From Rhodothermales bacterium (lineage in GTDB: Bacteria; Bacteroidota; Rhodothermia; Rhodothermales; UBA10348), in NCBI GenBank assembly GCA_013003255.1, contig JABDJZ010000101.1:1-10940 (forward strand): a stretch of 10,940 nucleotides of DNA. Direction: 5' to 3'. This document shows positions 6,409 to 10,940 of the stretch, in pieces. A program made the translations under genes and the position numbers. The notes below the pieces were generated by a model. The model made no database searches. It saw nothing but the letters and a program-made list of their open reading frames with translations, and was not told the DNA's origin. The stretch's first letter is position 1. Each line of letters begins with the position of its first letter.

Positions 6409-7226
6409 TGAACGACCTCCTTCCGTCCGACCTCTTCAAAGGGCAGACCGTTTTTATCACCGGTGGTGGCAGCGGGATAAACCTTGGGGTTGCCGGGGCC
6501 TTTGCCCGGCACGGGGCCAGCGTGGCCATCTGCGGACGGACCCTGGAGAAGCTGGAGGTGGCCGCTGCCAAGCTGTCTGATCTGGGCGCCGAGGTCTGGT
6601 ACGGGTCGGCGGATGTGCGGGATTACGACGCCCTAGAAGCAGCTATCAAGGCGGCGGGCGAGAAACTGGGGCGCGTGCAGCACCTTGTCTGCGGTGCGGC
6701 CGGGAATTTCCTGGCCCCGGCGGAGTCACTCTCGGCCAACGGGTTCAAGTCCGTCGTGGACATTGACCTCCTGGGCTCGTTCAACGCCTGCCGCGCGGCC
6801 TTCGATCAACTCAGTCAGGGTGATGCCAGCATCCTGTTCATTTCGGCAGGGCAGGCCTTCGTCCCTTACTTCGCGCAGGTCCACGCGGGTGCTGCCAAGG
6901 CCGGGGTCGACAACCTCATGCAGAATCTGGCGTTGGAGTGGGGGCGGCACGGCATCCGGTCCAACAGCATTGCACCCGGGCCCATCGGCGGGACGGAGGG
7001 CATGGCCCGTCTGGCACCGGGCGACGAGGACTTCCATCGCCGCTTCCAGCGCAGCATCCCGGCCGGTCGATACGGTACTCCGGATGACATCGGTCAAGCG
7101 GCCGTCTTTCTGGCCTCTCCACTCGCGTCCTACGTGACCGGGACCCGGCTGGTGGTGGACGGCGGGATGAATCTCCAGGGTTCGGGGTTGCTCACCAGTC
7201 TCGTGATGGCGGCAGGCCGGAAATAG
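6408..7226 (+). CDS. Short-chain dehydrogenase/reductase, 2,4-dienoyl-CoA reductase-like
   Basis: A 272-residue classical SDR fold: cofactor loop TGGGSGI (18-24), R43 after the second strand (suggesting NADPH), AAGN (97-100), S146 in ILFISAG, K164, and a GPIGGTEGM segment (191-199). By recall it resembles peroxisomal 2,4-dienoyl-CoA reductase (DECR2) most, through the motifs AAGNFL, VDID, VHAG-AKAGVD, APGPI-GTEGM and LASPLASYVTG. As in that family, the usual active-site Tyr of YxxxK is missing; Ala160 occupies its place. The likely reaction is NADPH-dependent reduction of a 2,4-dienoyl-CoA during breakdown of unsaturated fatty acids, but another enoyl/ketoacyl-CoA substrate is possible. It follows the SCP2 gene with a one-base overlap. 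A weak AAAGG precedes the start. Confidence 0.88.
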   Translation: MNDLLPSDLFKGQTVFITGGGSGINLGVAGAFARHGASVAICGRTLEKLEVAAAKLSDLGAEVWYGSADVRDYDALEAAIKAAGEKLGRVQHLVCGAAGNFLAPAESLSANGFKSVVDIDLLGSFNACRAAFDQLSQGDASILFISAGQAFVPYFAQVHAGAAKAGVDNLMQNLALEWGRHGIRSNSIAPGPIGGTEGMARLAPGDEDFHRRFQRSIPAGRYGTPDDIGQAAVFLASPLASYVTGTRLVVDGGMNLQGSGLLTSLVMAAGRK

Positions 7227-7444
7227 GCCGGTTCCTCTTGCGGGATGGCCGGTGTTCTCAGGAGCGGCCAGCGCACGTCAGGGGCGTTCTCGACAGACGG
7301 GAGAGCCGCACCATCTCAAGCAGGATCTTCACGCGGACACGCCCTGCGTTCCGAACAAATTCGGCGCTGAAGCAGTTCAACTTGGGCTGATTTTGTGCTC
7401 TTTTTGCTCACCCGGCGTGCTTCCAGCGCCATCGCGAACCCTGT
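7227..7444. other. Intergenic gap between the SDR and NrnA genes
   Basis: A 218-bp non-coding stretch divides the plus-strand genes into two runs. I found no hairpin followed by a T-run that would make a convincing terminator. A T-rich patch at 7391-7405 contains TCTTTTTG (7399-7406), one mismatch from the Bacteroidota -7 element TAnnTTTG, about 38 nt before the NrnA ATG. A TTG at 7382-7384 lies too close (14 nt) to be a comfortable -33 element. A promoter here is plausible from the layout and only weakly supported by sequence. A 73-codon frame starting at 7252 runs through it without family features. Confidence 0.4.
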
Positions 7445-8515
7445 ATGCTGAAGGAAGTCTGCGCGCTCATTGAGAGCGCCCAAAGTTTCGTGCTGACGAC
7501 GCATGCGCGCCCCGACGGCGATGCGGTAGGTTCGGTGCTGGGGTTTGCGCACTACCTGCGAAAGAAGGGCAAGAAGGCTACGATCATCAACTGTGATCTG
7601 ACGCCTTTCAACATGGAATGGCTGCCCGGCGCGGGAGACATTCAGCACTGGGACGGCTCACTGGACCAGATTCGGGCCATCGCAGAAGCTGATGTGGTGG
7701 CGGTAATGGACGCAAACGCGAAGAACCGGCTCGGCGCCATGGGAAAGAGCGTCGTGGACGCCCCGGGCGTAAAGCTCCTGATCGATCATCACACGGACCC
7801 GGAGGGTTGGTTTGACCTGGCCTATGCACGGGAATCTGCGTCGTCGACGGGGCATTTGGTGTATGAGCTGATCGACGCAGATGACCCGTCCCTGGTGGAT
7901 CACGCTATTGCGGTGACTCTGTACACGGCCATCGTCACTGACACCGGCTCCTTCCGATTCTCCAACGTCACCCCGGACCTGCACCGCCTGGTCGGAGACC
8001 TGATTGAGCGTGGCGGTGTTGAGCCTTCGGAGATTCACAGCACCATTTTTGACCGGAAGTCCCCGGAATCACTCCGCCTCCTGAGTCGCGTGTTGAACTC
8101 CCTGCAGATGTCCCACGACGGCCAGATCTCGCATACAGTCATCTCGCGAGCCATGCTTCAAGAGACCGGGGCCTCCATTGAGGATACCGAGGGCTATGTG
8201 AACTGGGGCCTGGCCATCGAGGGTGTTAGGGCCACCATGCTCTTTACCGAAACCGAACGGGGGACCAAGGTCAGCTTTCGGTCGCAGGGATCTGACCACG
8301 TGCACAAATGGGCGCAGTCCCTGGGCGGCGGTGGGCACCCCAACGCCTCGGGTGCCTTCGTGAGGAAGCCCCTTGACGAGACCATCCAAATGGTGGTTAA
8401 GCAGGCACCCCGTTTCCTGGATTTGAAGGCCGAATCGGCCGGAGAGGACGAACTCTCCGCAGAAGACCAAGCGTATCTAACCATGCTTCAGGCGAGCCCG
8501 CGCAACCGCGGATAA
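7445..8515 (+). CDS. nrnA: DHH/DHHA1 phosphoesterase, NrnA-type oligoribonuclease/pAp phosphatase
   Basis: Probably a cytosolic Mn-dependent phosphoesterase that degrades RNA of two to five nucleotides and removes the 3' phosphate from pAp, roles known for NrnA. Some homologues instead cleave pApA from c-di-AMP. The DHH domain shows HARPDGDAVGS (20-30) with D24 and D26, D89 in VMDAN, the name-giving DHH at 114-116 in LIDHHTD, and D166 in VTDTGSF. The C-terminal DHHA1 domain carries GGGGHPNASGA (294-304), the nucleotide-binding glycine loop. The 356-residue length is slightly above the common 310-340 because of an acidic tail (about 325-356). It begins the second run of genes and lies 18 nt before the aminopeptidase gene. 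There is no Shine-Dalgarno before the ATG. Confidence 0.92.
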   Translation: MLKEVCALIESAQSFVLTTHARPDGDAVGSVLGFAHYLRKKGKKATIINCDLTPFNMEWLPGAGDIQHWDGSLDQIRAIAEADVVAVMDANAKNRLGAMGKSVVDAPGVKLLIDHHTDPEGWFDLAYARESASSTGHLVYELIDADDPSLVDHAIAVTLYTAIVTDTGSFRFSNVTPDLHRLVGDLIERGGVEPSEIHSTIFDRKSPESLRLLSRVLNSLQMSHDGQISHTVISRAMLQETGASIEDTEGYVNWGLAIEGVRATMLFTETERGTKVSFRSQGSDHVHKWAQSLGGGGHPNASGAFVRKPLDETIQMVVKQAPRFLDLKAESAGEDELSAEDQAYLTMLQASPRNRG

Positions 8516-8533
8516 AACGCCGAACCAACGAAG

Positions 8534-10033
8534 ATGAAAGTATCCGTAACGACCATTTCCATTTCTGAACTCGACGTTGACCTGCTCCTCATTCCGATGA
8601 TGGAAGAGCAGGCGGACGGTACGCTGGCCGACCTGGCAGACAGTTTCGGCGGTTCCTTCCGCCGGGCTGCGCCGGACTTCAGTGGAGACGCCGGCACATC
8701 GGTGCTGCTTTATCCAGAGCGCGGCTCGGCGAGGCGTGTAGCGCTGCTTGGGCTGGGCTCGGCCGAGAAGCTTTCCGGCGAGGCTCTTCGCATGGCTGCC
8801 GCTGAAGGCGCGCGTCTGGCGGGTGTGGCCAAGGTGGAGACGGTAGGCGTGGCCCTTGCCGCCCAGGAGACCCTGGAAGTGGAGTACGTGGCACAGTCCG
8901 TTGTTGAGGGCTTCCTGCTGGGTGCCTACCGGTTTGATCAGTACCGCACGGAGTCCGAAGCTCCCGCGCCAGTAGCGCGATTGGTGCTTCAGACCTCGGA
9001 GAATGACAAGGCGGTTCGTCGCGGTGCGGAGCGGGGACGAGTGATTTCCGAAGCTGTGGCCACGGCCCGTGACCTGGTCAACACCTCACCGAACGACAAG
9101 ACGCCGACCCTCCTGGCCAAGGCCATGGAGAAGTCTGCCAAGAAGTACAACTACCTGGCTTCGGTCTGGAACAAGGAGTTGATCGAAGAGGAGCAGATGG
9201 GCGGCCTGCTGGCCGTCAACCTGGGCTCTCAGGAACCGCCGACGTTTACCGTGCTGGAGTGGATGCCGGACAACCGTCGCAACGAGCGGCCGGTCGTGCT
9301 CGTCGGCAAGGGCGTCGTATTCGATACGGGCGGCCTTTCGCTCAAGCCCACCAAGGACTCCATGGACGCCATGAAGTCTGACATGGCCGGTGCCGCAGCC
9401 GTGATTGGCGCTGTTGAGGCGGTAGCCCGTCTGGAACTGCCGCTGTACGTGATTGGCCTCATCCCGGCAACGGACAACCGTCCCGGCGAAAACGCCTACG
9501 TGCCCGGCGACGTGATCAAGATGCACTCCGGCAAGACCGTGGAAGTCCTGAACACGGACGCGGAAGGGCGGATGATTCTCGCAGACGCGCTGTCCTACGC
9601 CAAGACCTACAACCCGGAAGTCTGCATTGATCTGGCCACCCTCACTGGCGCTGCAGTCATCGCGCTCGGCCATCACGCGGCCGCGGTCATGACGTCCGAG
9701 GGCCCCGATGCCGACGAGCTTCTCGCGCCGCTGAAGGCCGCCGGAGAACGCAGCGGAGAGCGCGTCCACCAGCTCCCGATGTTTGAGGAGTATGGCGAAC
9801 AGATCAAGAGCACGGTAGCCGACATCAAGAACGTGGGTGGGCGGGCTGCCGGCTCCATCACCGCCGGCAAGTTCCTGGAGCATTTCGTCTCCTACCCGTG
9901 GATCCACATCGACATTGCAGGGCCGTCCTTCCTCAAGGAAGCGAAACCCTACAAGCCCGTCGGCGGAACCGGGTTCGGCGTGCGCCTGCTCGTGGAATAC
10001 CTTCGCGACTATGCAGACCGCAAGCGCGGCTGA
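8534..10033 (+). CDS. pepA: Leucyl aminopeptidase, peptidase family M17
   Basis: Two-metal exopeptidase that removes N-terminal amino acids, typically as a cytosolic hexamer in peptide turnover. The 499 residues split into a variable N-domain (about 1-165) and a conserved catalytic domain. The latter shows VGKGVVFDTGGLSLKP (257-272) with K259, D264 and K271; MKSDMAGAAA (280-289) with D283; and the family signature NTDAEGRM (340-347) with metal ligands D342 and E344 and catalytic R346. These correspond to K270, D275, D293, D352, E354 and R356 of E. coli PepA. There is no signal peptide. Some PepA proteins also bind DNA in recombination and regulation, but nothing here tests that. A long antisense frame overlaps the gene and is not believed. 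Confidence 0.96.
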   Translation: MKVSVTTISISELDVDLLLIPMMEEQADGTLADLADSFGGSFRRAAPDFSGDAGTSVLLYPERGSARRVALLGLGSAEKLSGEALRMAAAEGARLAGVAKVETVGVALAAQETLEVEYVAQSVVEGFLLGAYRFDQYRTESEAPAPVARLVLQTSENDKAVRRGAERGRVISEAVATARDLVNTSPNDKTPTLLAKAMEKSAKKYNYLASVWNKELIEEEQMGGLLAVNLGSQEPPTFTVLEWMPDNRRNERPVVLVGKGVVFDTGGLSLKPTKDSMDAMKSDMAGAAAVIGAVEAVARLELPLYVIGLIPATDNRPGENAYVPGDVIKMHSGKTVEVLNTDAEGRMILADALSYAKTYNPEVCIDLATLTGAAVIALGHHAAAVMTSEGPDADELLAPLKAAGERSGERVHQLPMFEEYGEQIKSTVADIKNVGGRAAGSITAGKFLEHFVSYPWIHIDIAGPSFLKEAKPYKPVGGTGFGVRLLVEYLRDYADRKRG

Positions 10034-10042
10034 TCCGACCGG

Positions 10043-10940
10043 ATGACCGGAGCCCATCGACCTCGCCTTGCCGTCAGCATCGGTGACCCGAACGGAATCG
10101 GGCCCGAGGTGGCGCTGAAAGTGCTCGCAGAACCCGTGGTGAACGAGCGCTGCGATGCCGTTCTGGTGGGCGATGAGCGGGTCATCCAGGTGCACGCGGA
10201 ACGGCTGGGCCTGAGTCGGGCGCCCGTCCCGGTTGAGCATGTTTCGGCCATTGACGGGTTTGCCGTTGACTTTGGTCGGGTGAGTCGGGAGGCCGGTGCC
10301 GCTTCCATGGCGGCCGTGGCGCGCGCCGCGGATCTCTGCATGGAGGGCACGTGTGACGCTATGGTTACCGCCCCCATCTGCAAGGAAGCCATTGACTTGG
10401 CCGGACACGACAGTCCGGGGCACACAGAGTTTCTTGCGGGGCGGACGGGGACATCTGACTACCTGATGATGATGGTCGCCGGAGGACTCCGCGTGGGCGT
10501 TGTCACAGGACACGTCCCACTGCGGGAGGTGGCAGCGCGCATCACGGTCGATTCGGTATCGCGTTGCCTTAACCGAATGGCGGCTTCTCTCCGCGCGGAT
10601 TTTGGTGTTCGGGAGCCGCGCATTGCCGTCCTTGGCCTGAATCCTCACGCGGGCGATGGCGGCGTGCTGGGCAGTGAAGAAGCACAGATTATCGAACCGG
10701 CCATGGCCCGCGTCCGGGGCGAAGCGGTAGCCGTGGATGGCCCGTTTCCCGCAGATGGGTTCTTCGCGGAGCGCTCGTGGGAGGACTATGACGCCGTGCT
10801 GGCCATGTATCATGACCAGGGCCTGATTCCCTTCAAGACGCTGGCGTTCGATACGGGAGTCAATTTCACCGCCGGCCTTCCCATCGTTCGGACCTCTCCG
10901 GATCACGGCACAGCGTTCGATATTGCGGGTCGGGGCCTCG
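10043..10940 (+). CDS. pdxA: 4-hydroxythreonine-4-phosphate dehydrogenase, C-terminus outside the window
   Basis: NAD(P)-dependent enzyme of the DXP-dependent vitamin B6 pathway; it oxidises 4-phosphohydroxy-L-threonine to a product that PdxJ condenses with deoxyxylulose phosphate. The frame opens at ATG 10043, nine bases after the aminopeptidase stop, and stays open for 299 codons to the window edge; full-length PdxA is about 330 residues. Landmarks are SIGDPNGIGPEVALK (12-26), TAPICKEA (109-116), GHTEFL (126-131), TGHVPL (155-160), GLNPHAGDGG (198-207), MYHDQGLIPFK (255-265) and RTSPDHGTAFDIAG (283-296). The likely metal ligands H157, H202 and H257 have the same spacing (45 and 55) as H166, H211 and H266 of the E. 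coli enzyme. PdxA2-type relatives with other substrates exist, but the presence of pdxH nearby supports the B6 role. Confidence 0.95.
   Translation, partial: MTGAHRPRLAVSIGDPNGIGPEVALKVLAEPVVNERCDAVLVGDERVIQVHAERLGLSRAPVPVEHVSAIDGFAVDFGRVSREAGAASMAAVARAADLCMEGTCDAMVTAPICKEAIDLAGHDSPGHTEFLAGRTGTSDYLMMMVAGGLRVGVVTGHVPLREVAARITVDSVSRCLNRMAASLRADFGVREPRIAVLGLNPHAGDGGVLGSEEAQIIEPAMARVRGEAVAVDGPFPADGFFAERSWEDYDAVLAMYHDQGLIPFKTLAFDTGVNFTAGLPIVRTSPDHGTAFDIAGRGL

Noticed and set aside
7210..7310. Possible terminator after the SDR gene
   Set aside because: Repeated CCGG and a six-pair stem (GTTCTC with GAGAGC) are visible, but the stems are short and no T-run follows.
7252..7473. 73-codon plus-strand frame in the gap before nrnA
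   Set aside because: It overlaps the start of nrnA in another frame, has no recognisable domain and lies in the likely promoter region.
9086..10906. 606-codon open frame on the minus strand opposite pepA and pdxA
   Set aside because: It lies antisense to two strongly identified genes, is rich in His, Arg and Gly, and shows no recognisable domain. Such frames arise from the GC-rich third-position bias of the sense genes.

Overview
The window is high-GC, gene-dense bacterial chromosome, and every gene but one is recognisable housekeeping. The best guess for the source is a high-GC member of the Bacteroidota/Rhodothermota side of the tree (Rhodothermales-like). Three things point that way: the style of the NtrC-type response regulator (EILEYEDF receiver, QRSHL Fis helix), the membrane-anchored TPR gene next to it, and the near absence of Shine-Dalgarno sequences before the starts. 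This is inference from family resemblance; no rRNA or other phylogenetic marker lies in the window.

Layout. The minus strand, read right to left, carries gap (2348-1338), pgk (1337-156) and the first 36 codons of an ABC-transporter ATPase (110-1). gap and pgk abut with no spacer (TAA then ATG) and form a lower-glycolysis operon. A divergent intergenic region (2349-2619) separates them from the plus-strand genes and holds a 21-bp imperfect inverted repeat that could be an operator for gap. On the plus strand come a membrane-anchored TPR protein (2620-3312), a sigma54-dependent response regulator (3320-4666), a LolD-like ABC ATPase (4709-5398), pdxH (5395-6048), a small SCP2-domain protein (6079-6408) and a short-chain dehydrogenase like 2,4-dienoyl-CoA reductase (6408-7226). 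After a 218-bp gap follow an NrnA-type DHH phosphoesterase (7445-8515), an M17 leucyl aminopeptidase (8534-10033) and pdxA (10043 to the window end, incomplete).

How they fit together. The plus-strand genes form two tight runs (2620-7226 and 7445-10940) with spacings from a 4-nt overlap to about 40 nt, so two operons are likely. Two vitamin B6 enzymes, PdxH and PdxA, sit in different runs, which implies the DXP-dependent route to pyridoxal phosphate. The SCP2 and SDR genes overlap by one base and look like a split version of the SDR-SCP2 fusions of eukaryotic lipid enzymes.

The most unusual observation is in the response regulator. Its reading frame stops at a TAA exactly where the Fis-type recognition helix normally has a tyrosine. 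The next 13 codons still encode the rest of that helix and end at a TAG touching the GTG start of the next gene. This is a fresh nonsense change, a sequencing error or a readthrough site. I see no mobile element, CRISPR array, RNA gene or clearly novel multi-gene system.
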